DNA of 64,000 nt from Amphiura filiformis (lineage: Eukaryota; Echinodermata; Ophiuroidea; Amphilepidida; Amphiuridae), in assembly GCF_039555335.1 (NCBI RefSeq), contig NW_027305501.1, forward strand, positions 911,501 through 975,500, written 5' to 3'. A program made the position numbers and the translations under genes. The first letter of the stretch is position 1; each line of letters begins with the position of its first letter. The notes beneath the pieces are model-generated. The model had not been told where the DNA came from and did no database searches. It worked only from the letters and a program-made list of their open reading frames with translations. Shown one piece after another: positions 46,790 through 57,125 of the stretch.

Positions 46790-47075
46790 GTGAAGGGAAA
46801 ACATATGGGAAATTACATGTAAAGAAATCAAATGAAGGAATGACGAACAAATGAATGAAGGAAGCAGGGAACAACAAAAGGATGCACGAAGGAACGAATG
46901 ACAAAAGAACAACAAAAAAGAATGAATGAACAAAATGATGAACGAGAAAACAAATGTATAAAGGAACGATGAACAAACCTCAAACAAATGACAAATGAAG
47001 GAATGAACGACAAAAGAACTAACAAAACAAGAACGAACGAACAAATGATGAACGAAAAAACAAATATAAATAAAT
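46790..47075. repeat. Degenerate GAAYGAAC/ACAAA low-complexity tract
   Basis: Irregular purine-rich repeats of GAATGAA, GAACGAA and ACAAATGA words. The long hydrophobic frames on the minus strand here are artefacts of this composition. Confidence 0.85.
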
Positions 47076-47136
47076 ACCCCCACCCATGACACACACACAG
47101 TACACCCCCCTACAGTACACAAGAAAACTATACTAA

Positions 47137-47330
47137 GCTAAAATAATAGTTTCTCGATCATGAGAGCTCAATAGGCACGCATAGCGCCTACCACACACGC
47201 TTTGGGTAGCGCTGCATTTCCTGTGCGTGCACAATTGATCGCGCTTTTGTGTCATTCCACTAAACTTCCGACATTACGCAGTGCACGCAGTACCTTCATT
47301 CTCTCATGATCGAGAAACTATTACTTTAGC
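47137..47330. mobile_element. Hairpin MITE, 4-bp duplication CTAA
   Basis: GCTAAAATAATAGTTTCTCG and the inverse of CGAGAAACTATTACTTTAGC extend to ATCATGAGAG. CTAA flanks at 47133-47136 and 47331-47334. Confidence 0.85.
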
Positions 47331-47603
47331 CTAAATGAGTCAGGATATAAATTAAAAAATTAGGCCTAAAAAAATAAATAATATTTTAAAAAGGTGATAA
47401 TTGGTATGCATAACACCAACAAATAGTACTACTACACACATACGGTACATCAACAAACACATTATTGATTGGATCACACGTCATTCGTTCACAACACCGG
47501 TCATGGCATGCATGCATGCATGATTTACTTACGACAGCCGCCATCTTGGATTTCTAGCAATCATGGCGATACTGTATTTTGATACCTTGGCAACGCAACT
47601 ATA

Positions 47604-47836
47604 GCCAAAATAACAAATTCTCGATCATGAGAGGACGTACCTTCTGCGTCAGCGTATTACGCGATCTCGCGACCTGCATGCCCGAACCTTGACCTTGCCT
47701 AACAACGATCGGGTGATTGGTCAATTCTCAAAAGCTGTGTTTGCGCAGTAAGCGCCGGTCTTTGCGTAGTACGCTCGACGCAAATAACTGTGCATACCCA
47801 AATTGGCTTTCATGATCGAGAATTTAATATTTTGGC
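47604..47836. mobile_element. Related hairpin MITE, 4-bp duplication TATA
   Basis: GCCAAAATAACAAATTCTCG and the inverse end share the TTCTCGATCATGA core with the 47137 element. TATA flanks at 47600-47603 and 47837-47840. Confidence 0.85.
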
Positions 47837-47846
47837 TATACCTATA

Positions 47847-48099
47847 GCAGGAATTCCAATTGAATGAATGTACGCAGCTTTCAATAGCGTGACAAATTAT
47901 TAAGTATACAGTGCAATGCACGCCAGCATGTGCAACTGTTCGCATGTAACGCGTAAGTGAATCCAACCATGCCAACACACTGCACTGGTTAGCATTGTAT
48001 CCAAGGTCGTATGCGTTCACGTTAGTACGCGATATACGATCGCGGATGGATCGAAAGTGCAGCTGTTGAAAGCTGCGTTCATTCAATTGGAATTCCTAC
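47847..48099. mobile_element. Hairpin MITE, 4-bp duplication TATA, adjacent to 47604 element
   Basis: GCAGGAATTCCAATTGAATG and the inverse of CATTCAATTGGAATTCCTAC, then GCAGCTTTCAA in both arms. TATA at 47843-47846 and 48100-48103. Only CC separates its TATA from that of the previous element. Confidence 0.85.
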
Positions 48100-48654
48100 T
48101 ATAACTTCCAGATCACCATGTTCCAATTTCAGTAAGAAATGATAGGCCTACATAATACAAAGACACTTTTTATGTGCTGAGAAAGGTTTATAATTTCATC
48201 GGAAGCAAAAATTAAATTCGGTGAACTTGCCTTTTCAGTTAATTTGTGCAGTAAAAGTCGGCAATGGCGCTGCGCTGTAGCACTTGTTTCATTAGATTTC
48301 ATTAGATTAAAAACGTGCTTTATTGACCGTAGGCCCTACCTTAGCTTTGCAACAGTGCACAAACAATCATCAATTATGATGGGGATTTCAGATTTATGTT
48401 AGTCTTGACAAGGACTTGATAATGATACTAGTACTATATAGCTATATCAATCAACCTGATTGGATGAGAGAACAATTTTCGCTTGTGGTATTGCTACGTG
48501 GTGAGGTAAGCTTAAAAAGTGTAATTTACCGAATGATCAAACACATGCTCATATGCCTGTCACCACTTACCACAATCTCAAAATAATTGATGATTGTTAT
48601 CTTTGGCACTGTATCTTTCTTAAAATACAATAAAAATGCAAGATTGAAACTTAC

Positions 48655-48780
48655 TGCCGCTGAAAAACAGTTTTTCTTCTTCGTCCCGACTCGCATGAGA
48701 TCGCTGATCATGCCGCCTCTCCTGATTGCAGACGAAAATGGAATTATATGGAACTCACGTGACAGCTGCGGGCGCGAAAT
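48655..48780 (-). promoter_or_regulatory. Candidate promoter/first exon of the giant transposon genes
   Basis: A GC-rich island at the right end of the giant element ends on the minus strand in a strong donor, GCGGCA/GTAAGTTT (after 48655). An ATG at 48711 opens 19 codons ending in phase 0. Both element genes run leftward from here and both begin at acceptors without upstream promoters (44045 and 41364). A shared 5' exon is therefore plausible. No transcript evidence is available. Confidence 0.35.
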
Positions 48781-48785
48781 TTGAG

Positions 48786-49066
48786 CACGCAAAGGTGTAA
48801 TTGAATGGCACCTTTGGGGTTTAGAGTCTCGCGGAGAAATTTCAGGGACACCCTTTGAGTGTAATTTGACACCTAGATAGTATTTATGACACCTTTGCAT
48901 TATCAAAACTTGTAGTTACGCCCTAGAGGTGTCATAAGTAGTATTCTAGATTCTCAGGAGCTATCAGAGTGGGGACTATTGACTCTTCAGAAGGTGTCTA
49001 TTGACACTTAACGAGTGGCATTTTTGTCAGTATCTCTAAAGGTGTCAAATGACACCCAATATTTTT
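48786..49066. repeat. Right subterminal array of GGTGTCA/TGACACC units
   Basis: AGGTGT, GACACCT and GGTGTCA...TGACACC words recur every 40-60 bp up to the T-run before CAGTG. They mirror the array at the left end. Confidence 0.8.
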
Positions 49067-49073
49067 TTCAGTG

Positions 49074-49383
49074 TATACTTTTCCAAGCAAAATACTTGCT
49101 TAGGGTACCAAAGTTAAATGACAAAATAAAAACGGGTGAAATAGGCTATGTTTGGCTTCTATCAGAAACATATGGTAGGGTAAAATATTAAGAAACATCA
49201 AACTACTAATATTAAACAAGAACCTGCATGAACATGAATTTTTACTTTCTAGTAGCGTTAAAAAAATGGCAAAATACTTGTTTAGGGTATGTTTTGCATG
49301 CGCTGAGTAATACTTGTTTAGGGTGCGTTTCAAGAGTCCATACATGAGCATGGTGTCCATCACGTAATGTAAGTGCCCCCCGG
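49074..49383. mobile_element. Right half of the split Mutator-like MITE
   Basis: TATACTTTTCCAAGCAAAAT continues the family sequence of 55120-55567 from where the left half (28661-28805) stopped. It ends GTAAGTGCCCCCCGG, then the 9-bp CGCAGGCCC (49384-49392) identical to that at 28652. Confidence 0.9.
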
Positions 49384-49392
49384 CGCAGGCCC

Positions 49393-50002
49393 AGGGCGCA
49401 GGCATAGCATGAGCAGTTCAACTTCAAAAGCAGAATTTCTGCACTATACGTACAAAAATAAAATTCATTGTCAAAACTCATTTCATCAAACTTTTTACCC
49501 AGGGCTTTGCCTCCCCCCCACCCTTAGGGGAGTGTTGGAAAAGTTGGAACCTCGGACCTCCATGCTTGGACATCAAAACGTTTTTGATCCCCTGAAACAG
49601 GTGGATTTTACCCCCCCCTTTTATGGTCTAAATTGTTTTGACCCCCCCATGTCCTAAAAAGAAACCTAAAATATAACTAAAGATATACCGTTTGGAGTTA
49701 TTACTCATTGCGAGTCATAGTAGTAGGGCCTATAGGCCTAATAATAATACACCCCTATTTTGCGCAAATGTTCAATTTGAAGCTTGAGAGTACACAATTG
49801 AAATACTTGTAAACATTCAAAAACTTGGAATGTGCATACCTTGTCGTACTGCGTACGCCCCGCCCCCGGACTTTTCCCATCAAATTTTTTTGATCCTCCT
49901 CTTTAGGACCCAAGTTTTTTTTGATCCCCATATTTTCCAACCCCCCTACCAAAGTATTAAATTGTGAACACTTCCTAAAAGACTTATAAACATGGAACAT
50001 AC
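49393..50002. other. No gene; C/G-run-rich repeat DNA
   Basis: Homopolymer C/G runs and TTTTGACCCCCC-type words suggest old hAT-like debris. No complete element was delimited. Confidence 0.4.
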
Positions 50003-50166
50003 CTAAATCTTTGGTCAAGTCTAGTTGACAACATTCCATACACCTGTTGACGTATCCGTTGATCATTTCAGCAATTCTCCCCACATGTTCTCCAGTAAGC
50101 AGGTCAATGAATTCGGAAGATTGAGGAATGTCGATGCTGCACTCAGTCATCATTGTCAACTTGATG
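50003..50166 (-). CDS. Exon of an unidentified host gene
   Basis: On the minus strand a CTCCTCCCGGCTCAG acceptor precedes 50166 and a GTATGT donor follows 50003. The exon reads IKLTMMTECSIDIPQ, then SSEFIDLLTGEHVGRIAEMI and NGYVNRCMECCQLDLTKDL, ending in phase 1. It looks helical with a Cys cluster (CMECC). The Met pair at 50148-50153 could be the start, since upstream sequence is repeat. I do not recognise the family. No partner exon was found to the left, where the giant transposon lies. Confidence 0.5.
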
Positions 50167-51820
50167 CTGAGCCGGGAGGAGGATGTGCGAAAAGGGGGGG
50201 AAAAGGCAACTTCGAAGGGGGGGGGGGGGTCCAAAATCAGTTCCAAAGTACAAAAAAGCCAAAAAAATATCAGGGTGGCCAGCATCCCGGGCCATCCCCA
50301 ACCCGATTGGGGGGGGGGGACTGAGGAGTTCTCACTGGTTGAAGGTAAGGGACCGTTCAGAAACACTTATGGGGGGGCTAATGCAAAAGGGGTCCTGAAA
50401 TTTGTTGACCCTCCTAAGGGGGCCCTGAAAAAAAATGACCAAAAATTTTCCTAGGAAAATTGAGTTTATATGCTTTTCGCGATGATTTTTTTTTTGCATT
50501 GTCCCCCCTAACAAGTGTTTGTGAACGGTCCCTAAACGGGGAGGGTTTATAGGACGGAGGCCGGGGGGCACTTCAATTTGAAATGGATATAGGTGTAGGG
50601 CTGGCACTTTCGCACCGGGGGCATTCGGTGAGAGCAAAATGTAAAAAATATGGGGTCATTGGGTGAGAGCATGATTTTTGGCATTCGGTGAGAGCAAAAT
50701 GTAAAAAATATGGGGTCAAAAAAAAAGGTCATGTTCTCACCCAATGATGAGAATATGACCTTTTTTAAATGGAATCTTTGGGTGAGAACCGAAACAGCGC
50801 TACAGAAACCTCGAAATCAAATTTCTAGTTCTGAATGGCTTCAAATGTCTTTGTTTTTTTTTCTTCAAAATAAGTAACAAAATCAGTGATAAATGAAATT
50901 TGCTGTTCAAATTGAACTTGTAAAGGTCTTTGGGTGACAGGTCAAATGGAAAAATAGGGGGTCTTCGGGTGACAGAGCATGTGTTCGTAAAAAATATGGG
51001 GTCTTTGGGTGACAGCGATGCTGAAAAAAAATTCCTGGCGCCGCCACTAAGTTCAATGCACCCCTTGGAGGCCCGGCGTAGCCCAGGTAGGCCTATAGAA
51101 AGAGAAAGTCAGCATCTGAAAATATGTGTGCACATCCCCGTATAAAATTTTTCGAAGACCCCCAAAGCTAGGGAAGAGGGGGTGGGGGCAACTTGACTTA
51201 ACCGGGGAGGGGGCTACCTGTACCCCCGGCTCTGCCACAAATTGTGCTGCTGAAAAAAGGGAACATTTAGTTTCCTTCCATGTTCTACATGGCCCCACCT
51301 TTTAAAAGCCTGGGCCTCCCATTTCAGATTTTCATGAATTGACGAGGGCCCAAATAAAAGGCCAGTCACCGCCATTGCGCGAAAGTCAGTGGACCTAAAT
51401 CCTCTACAAATATCGCTTTTTTAAAGACTTTTTGAGGCCTTATCACCTGAAAGTGGACTTTTTGACTTACTTTTCCGACTTATTAATATTATGAAGAAAA
51501 TAGCAAAAAGTAGAAGTTTGTGGATCATGGGGTGCCCCCGCATTCCCCAAATCAGGGGCGGCGCCAGGGTATATTTTGATAGGGTGATGCAATTTCAAAT
51601 TTTGTAAAGGTAGTTATGGCCTAATGTGCGGCGAGGGGGCGCGGCCGCAGGGGTGTCTGAGGGGATGTGCCCACTTAATTTGGAAATATGACCGAACAAA
51701 ATGGCAAATGTATATTGTAGAAATCATCTTTTGTCTTATATATAATTTATAAATTGCTATCTTCAGTAGATAGTCAAAGCAAACAAACAAAAACATTAAA
51801 CATAAAGGAAAAAAAAAGAT
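50167..51820. repeat. hAT-like debris with a 60-bp tandem repeat
   Basis: Long G and C runs (50197-50230, 50309-50319) and two copies of GCATTCGGTGAGAGCAAAAT (50622 and 50682, period 60). Variants of TTTGGGTGA(C/G)A(G/A) run to a hAT-type terminus GGCGCCGCCACT near 51047. Another such terminus, GGGGCGGCGCCAGG, lies near 51556. No gene. Confidence 0.5.
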
Positions 51821-52159
51821 ATGAGGGGGTATCAAAAAGTTCTAAGCCTCAACAAGAAGGCTTGTTATAGTATAGACTCATGGTTCCAATCTATTGTTCT
51901 ACATATAGTTCCCCTTGACCTCAATGCACTTTGCAATGGTGTTCCAGCATTCTGAAGCCCTCATGGAAGAACGCTAATTCTTTGGACCTCCAAGTAGGAC
52001 TCCACGGCCTCAGTGACATCATTATCTGACTCATAATGGCATCCACGAATTTCGGATTTGAGTTTTGGAAACAGGTAGAAGTCAGATGGTGCTGGTATGG
52101 TGAATAAGGTGTAATGGGACAACTTGAATTCAAAGCCACACTAGGCACTCAGCCACTGC

Positions 52160-52719
52160 CAGTGGCGTAACTCCTATGGGCTCTGGGGGGTCGCGCCCCC
52201 GGGCACCCGGCTAAGGGGCACCCAAGCCTGGATAGCCTTTGACACGATAATACTTTGTTATAGGAAAGAAGTGGAAACCTTTACCCACCATGCATAGAAT
52301 TACTCTTCATTTGGGTGCCCTTCAACAGAAAATTTTTCACGCGCTTCGCGCGCATTGAAACATAAATTGGCATTTTAAAGACCTAAATTCAACTTGATTT
52401 AATACCAAATTAGTGGTATTTATGCACATTTTCGCACGCCCGCACGCAATTGTTTTAGGAAGAGGGGGTATTTTGTATTCTTGCCCCTGTGCGCCACAAT
52501 CACTAGCTACGTCACTGCAGCTAGTGACGAGTTTTCAAAAGTAAAGACAAAGAGAATATGAAAACATTTTGTTTTATTAACATGAACTGCATTAGCTTGC
52601 ATTGAAAGATGAAATAAATGTAATCCAAAAGTGATTAGCTTTGCACCATGCACACCCTTGGTTAGGGGCACCCGAACTACTTTCGCCCCCGGGCACCCTA
52701 ACCCAAAGTTACGCCACTG
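52160..52719. mobile_element. hAT-type element, perfect 8-bp TSD GCCACTGC, inside mariner
   Basis: The ends CAGTGGCGTAACT and AGTTACGCCACTG, with TSDs at 52152-52159 and 52720-52727. It is 560 bp and non-autonomous. It lies within the first copy of the mariner tandem duplication. Confidence 0.93.
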
Positions 52720-53236
52720 GCCACTGCAACTTGCGCTCATGGAAGAAAGCTTCTTTTGGGCCTCCAAGTACTCCTCCACGGCCTCAATGACATCATTATC
52801 TGACTCATAATGGCGTCCGCGAGTTTCGGATTTGAGTTTTGGAAACAGGTATAGAAGTCAGATGGTGCTTGATGATCTGGTGAATAAGATGGGTGAACTT
52901 GAATTCAAAGCTACACTTGGCACTCAGCCACTGCAACTTGCGCTCTATGGACAGGGCTAGGCTAGGGGCATTGTCCTGCAGCAGAAAGACCCCAGTCCGC
53001 AACTTTCCTCTGCGTTTTTCTTTAATGTCTTCTTTTAGCTGCTGCAATTATGACGCGTATGGAAGTATAGACAATCATGACACCCTTGCTATCCCAAGAC
53101 GGGCCATGCCGGTAAGCCGGGCCGGTAAGTTTCTGATCTGTGGAGTCAGCATTCTCGGCACCCATCTTGCGGACAGCTTGCTCATGCCCAAGGTGTCAGT
53201 TAAAACACTTTGCACTGAACCGTAACTAGCCTACCC

Positions 53237-53570
53237 CAGTGGCGTACCGTGGCCGCCCCAACCCCGGGGGGCTGAAGAAGAAACAATTTTGCCGCCCCTT
53301 CCTTAACAGCCCGAAAAGGTTGACCCAATTTTTTTCACGGTCGTTTGAAAAAGTGAAGAGCAAAAAAAAAAAAAAGGGATTTGAGGCGCTAGCGCCCAAA
53401 AAGCAACCTTTTTCAAATTTTTTTATGCTTTTTCAATTTTTTGCGCCCTTTTTTCTTTGCTAATTCGTTTTGCCGCCCCCTTCATTTTTGCCGCCCCTTC
53501 GTTTTTGCCGCCCCTACTTTGACCCGGGGGGGCTATGCCCCAAAGCCCCCCCCAAAAAAATACGCGCATG
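53237..53570. mobile_element. hAT-like insertion in mariner, flank TACCC
   Basis: CAGTGGCGTACCGTGG at the left and a poorly matching TACGCGCATG at the right. TACCC repeats on both sides. The interior has repeated GCCGCCCCT words. It interrupts the transposase after its QMGTG segment. Confidence 0.6.
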
Positions 53571-54094
53571 TACCCGGTACCCATCTGCATCTTGTTAGCT
53601 ATTTGTTGGATAGTCAAGCATCTGTCCTCCAGTACCATCCGGTGAATGACATCCATTTGATCTGCTATTGTTGAAGATCTTGGGCGACCGGACCTTGGAT
53701 CATCTTCCAAACTCTCACTCCCTCGCTTGAATTGCAGCCCCTTTCTTTACGGTCGAATATAGCTATAGGAGAGCTTATCACCAAGTGTGCTGACTATACC
53801 TTCATGGATGGCCTTGGGTGTCATGCCCTTTTTATGAAGATGTTTAATCACTGCACAAGCTTCTTTTTTATCCATTTTTGGACCTTTACTGAATCTGAAG
53901 ACTTTCAAAGGACCTCACCGGAAATAATAAATGACAGATATATGAATGTCGGTGCATACTCTTTTAAGACAACAGGCTTTTTAATTACAATGTAAATTTG
54001 GAGATGCTGCTATGCCTTCTAGGTGAGGCTTAGATGTTTTTAACAGATTCCGCTGGATGTATTCATTATTTTCTTTGTAGGCTCCAAATGCTAT

Positions 54095-54610
54095 CTTCAG
54101 AAGAAAGAAAGCAAAGCAAAAAACATGAAAAAATAATATTCCAAAAAAAACATTGCTCTATAGGCCTACACGTGCTCTAACTGATGGTTCAGTACGCTTC
54201 GCGGCTCTACTATTTAATTGAACGCGCGCTTATAAAAAAAATACAAAGCTATAAAGAAATGCTAAAATGACGAAGCTGACCAAAATTTAACACAGCAATT
54301 ATAAAGCAAAGATTATTGTCAGGAACGTGAGTGTGAAGAACAAAAATAAGAAACAAAAATGAAAAACATGAATGATATTTTAAAATTGACCGATCAAAAT
54401 GATAAATGTAGAAATTATCAGTCGTGTCTTATATAAACCCGCCTTGTTCTGCTATCTTCAGTAGATAGTAAGAAAATCATTAAACATTCAGAAATAATAT
54501 ACATACGCAAAGATGTTTTTAACAGATTCGCTGGAGGTATTCATTTTTTTCTTAGTAGGCCCTAAATGCTATCTTCAGAGGATAGCAAGCAAAGCAAAAA
54601 AACATAAAAA
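54095..54610. repeat. Dispersed GCTATCTTCAGAAGATAGC repeat units
   Basis: GATGTTTTTAACAGATTC, then AAATGCTATCTTCAGA and AGCAAAGCAAAA, occurs here twice (54032-54125, 54511-54602) and again at 56166-56252. A variant with GCTATCTTCAGTAGATAG lies at 51758 and 54451. The core is palindromic. Confidence 0.65.
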
Positions 54611-54740
54611 ATAATAATATTAAAAAAAACTTTAAAAAAAAACCCTTTCCTAACACGCGGTCTCGATGATGATTGCAACAGAATCCATATTTCGCATGCG
54701 CCCATCTCCCAAAAGCTAACATAAAAACATAAAAGTCCCC

Positions 54741-55903
54741 AAAAATCCAAAAGTAACAGTGCCTAATTTGCATAGATCCAAAATGGCCGCTTATGCAGGG
54801 GATGAAATTTCAAATTTGGTCAAATCTTGCTAAACACCATACCAATGTATTCCTCTCGTCATAAGGATTCAGCAAAAGTATAGTTTGACCTATCTCCGAT
54901 GTACATTTCTTGAGTTATAGGGGAAAAGGTCAAATGTCAAAATTTGGACTCTGCAGGGGGGCAAAAAATGAAAAATTCTCCGATTTTGATTTTAAAAAAT
55001 GGTCTCATATTGTTCCGCTTGCAAACGCATATCTCAAGTGATTTGTTACCTTAGTAACATGGCAGAGAAGATCAAATTCAACAGAGCCGTATTGACCTTG
55101 ACCTATTTTGTGATGTTACCCCGGGGGTGGGGCACTTGTATTTCAAGGTGGACACCATGCTCGGGTACAGCAGTAAAAAGGGTTGTTTTTCAGCATTGGG
55201 CAAGTACAGCGCGCTGTACCTGTTTAGGGTGTCAAAAACGCCAAAAATCAGGAAAAGGGGTATATTATTATACTTTTCCAAGCAAAATACTCGCCTAGGG
55301 CACCAAAGTTTAATGGCAAAATAAAAAAGGGTGAAATAGGCTATGTTTGGCTTCTATCAGAACACATCGTAGGGTAAAACATTAAGAAACATCAAACAAC
55401 TTATGTTAAACAAGAACCTGAACATGCATTTTTACTTTCTTAGTGTTAAAAAAATGGCAAAATACTTATTGTTTAGGGTATGTTTTGCACGCGCTGAGTA
55501 ATACTCATTTAGGGTGTGTTTCGAGAGTCCATACCTGAGCATGGTGTCCAATGTAAGTCCCCCCGGGTGATGTTACCTATGTAACAAAACATCCAAAACA
55601 ATGCAACTTTTCGCATCTTGATTTCTTTTTGTCAAAGGAACAATTTGAGACCAGTTGGATTAAAATTGGAGCATATTTCCATTGTAAACGAGTGTGGACC
55701 CAATAGTTGCCCTTTGACCTTTTTGCCTATAACTCAAGAACTCATGTCGGAGATTGGTCAAACTATACCTTTTCTGTATCCTTATGATGAGAGAAAGATA
55801 TTGGTATGATTTTTAACAAGATTTTACCAACTTTGAAATTTCACCCCTGCATAAGCGGCCATTTTGGATTTATGCAAATTAGGCACTGTTCCACTACTTG
55901 GAC
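54741..55903. repeat. Large hairpin element split by a Mutator-like MITE
   Basis: CAGTGCCTAATTTGCATAGA...AATGGCCGCTTATGCAGGGG at the left is mirrored at the right end. The arms continue through TATAGTTTGACC...CTCCGA. The MITE at 55120-55567 sits near its centre. Confidence 0.8.
55120..55567. mobile_element. Intact Mutator-like MITE, 9-bp TSD TGATGTTAC
   Basis: The ends CCCGGGGGTGGGGCACTTG and (inverted) CCCGGGGGGACTTACATTGG lead to GGACACCATGCTC in both arms. TGATGTTAC flanks at 55111-55119 and 55568-55576. An 8-10-bp duplication is typical of MULEs. This is the unbroken version of the element split at 28661/49383. Confidence 0.9.
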
Positions 55904-56165
55904 TTCTGGTATTTTCCTTTAATATACTTTTCTGAAATGAATGGTGATTATAAATGGTTTCTGTTGCAATTAGTGGTGGGTTAAGCCATGATTTTCCATA
56001 ATTTGACTGGCTTAGGCCTAATACTAACTTCACCGCGCGCTTAAAAAAGAAAAGAAAGAAATACTAAAATGATGAAGCTGACCAAAATTCAAAACGGTAA
56101 ATAGCAAAGCAAACAAACAAAAATCATTAAACAAAGAAAAATATACTGCATATGAAAAGAAAAGA

Positions 56166-56252
56166 TGTTTTTAACAGATTCCAATGGAGGTATATATTAT
56201 TTTCTTCGTAAGCCCTAAATGCTATCTTCAGAAGATAGCAAGCAAAGCAAAA
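56166..56252. repeat. Third copy of the GCTATCTTCAGAAGATAGC unit
   Basis: GATGTTTTTAACAGATTC, then AATGCTATCTTCAGAAGATA and AGCAAAGCAAAA, as in the copies at 54032-54602. Confidence 0.7.
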
Positions 56253-56619
56253 CACGTGAAAAATAATAATATTTAAAAAAACAAAAACAAAAAAAAAAAC
56301 ATTGCCTAGCGGTCTAGATGATTCAATACTCTTCGCGGCTATAATTGACCGAAAATAAATTTATATAAATTAAAACAATAGCATATCATAGAAAAACACA
56401 GTTAAATCTCAGTATTTGGTGAATAAATTGTTTTATTTTGGGGTTTTTGCATTCTGCAATTCAATAAAATATATTCTATAATATTTAAAGGAAGATGGTC
56501 GAATATCAGATTTTTCATCCAACCGATTCCACCTCGGTCGAATTACATATTACTTTGATTCTGGTATTTCAATCCCTTATGATATGGGAACCAAAATGTG
56601 AATTATAACCTCGTTTGAC

Positions 56620-56798
56620 CAGCGGCGGCACTACGAGGGGGGGGGGATATTTTTTCTTGCCTCCCAGCTTTGAAGTAAAATATTCAAAATCACACAAATT
56701 TCCACTTTTTGCAGCAAATTTGTGCAAAATTGGTTGATTATGCCCCCCCCCCCCCTAAAATTCACTTCGCCCGAAGAAAATCCCTGGTGCCGCCACTG
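56620..56798. mobile_element. hAT-type MITE, TSD (C/A)GTTTGAC
   Basis: The ends CAGCGGCGGCAC and GTGCCGCCACTG. The flanks CGTTTGAC and AGTTTGAC match at 7 of 8. The interior has long G and C runs. Confidence 0.88.
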
Positions 56799-56994
56799 AG
56801 TTTGACGCAATGAGAAAATATGGGGTTTCCACTGATACAACAATTTCTAAGGATGATATTGCCCGGGTGAGGTTGTTGATCGGACTATCTTTTTTATTAT
56901 ACTTCAGCACTGTCTGTGCTCTCCACCCAGTCCATTAGCAGTCTGAAGGGTTATTAGTCCAAAATTGGTTAATGTTACAGAGTTTAGGGCATTT

Positions 56995-57125
56995 ATGTTG
57001 GGATTAGGGTTAATAATAGAATTAGCATCAGTGGGGTGCCACAGGGCACAGGTTTAGGGCATTTTAAGTTGGGATTAGGGTTAGCATCAGTGGGGTTGCC
57101 ACAGGGCACAGGGTTAACATTAGGT
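56995..57125. repeat. Two-copy tandem repeat of ~70-75 bp
   Basis: TTTAGGGCAT...TTGGGATTAGGGTTA...GCATCAGTGGGG...GCCACAGGGCACAGG is repeated, followed by TTAGGG-like words. Confidence 0.8.

Larger units (their letters stand above)
28806..49073. mobile_element. 20.3-kb giant CACTG-ended DNA transposon (CMC/EnSpm-like)
   Basis: The left end reads CACTG plus an A-run and AGGTGTCA. The right end is its inverse, a T-run then CAGTG. TA flanks both sides (28804-28805 and 49074-49075). The limits are proven by the interrupted MITE: its halves abut 28806 and 49073, carry identical outer 9-bp duplications, and together have the length of the intact copy at 55120. Inside are GGTGTCA palindrome arrays at both ends and two leftward genes: a zinc-finger/DDE-like transposase (41433-43895) and a SAMD3-like protein (35379-41363). 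CACTG termini and this transposase type point to the CMC (CACTA/Mirage/Chapaev, EnSpm) group. The 2-bp duplication is at the low end for that group. Many smaller elements inserted later; the gene defects show it is immobile. Confidence 0.88.
51899..53874 (-). pseudogene. Mariner transposase pseudogene
   Basis: From ATG 53874 it reads MDKKEACAVIKHLHKKGMTP, then after a frameshift FKRGSESLEDDPRSGRP, IHRMVLEDRCLTIQQIAN and, beyond an insertion, LSARWVPRMLTP. The DDE core is mostly deleted: only WDSKGVMI, then IKEKRRGKL and LQDNAP remain. The C-terminus is present twice: a block running from CTCATGGAAGAA to CAACTTGCGCTC is duplicated in tandem (51960-52151 plus 52720-52737, and 52738-52934). It ends with AKCIEVKGNYM and a TAG at 51899. 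The enzyme would have catalysed cut-and-paste at TA sites. Confidence 0.85.
51821..53960 (-). mobile_element. Mariner-family transposon copy, heavily rearranged
   Basis: The 3' end is marked by GGGGTATCAAAAAGTTCTAA (about 51825). The transposase remnant fills 51899-53874. Two later insertions (52160-52719 and 53237-53570), an internal deletion and a tandem duplication have broken it. The 5' terminal repeat was not found, so the right limit is approximate. Confidence 0.75.

Noticed and set aside
46770-47122. Three overlapping long hydrophobic minus-strand ORFs
   Set aside because: Produced by GAAYGAAC low-complexity DNA read on the opposite strand.
49755-50366. 203-codon minus-strand ORF as a single-exon gene
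   Set aside because: Only 50003-50166 looks coding and has splice borders; the rest reads through C/G-run repeat and intron.
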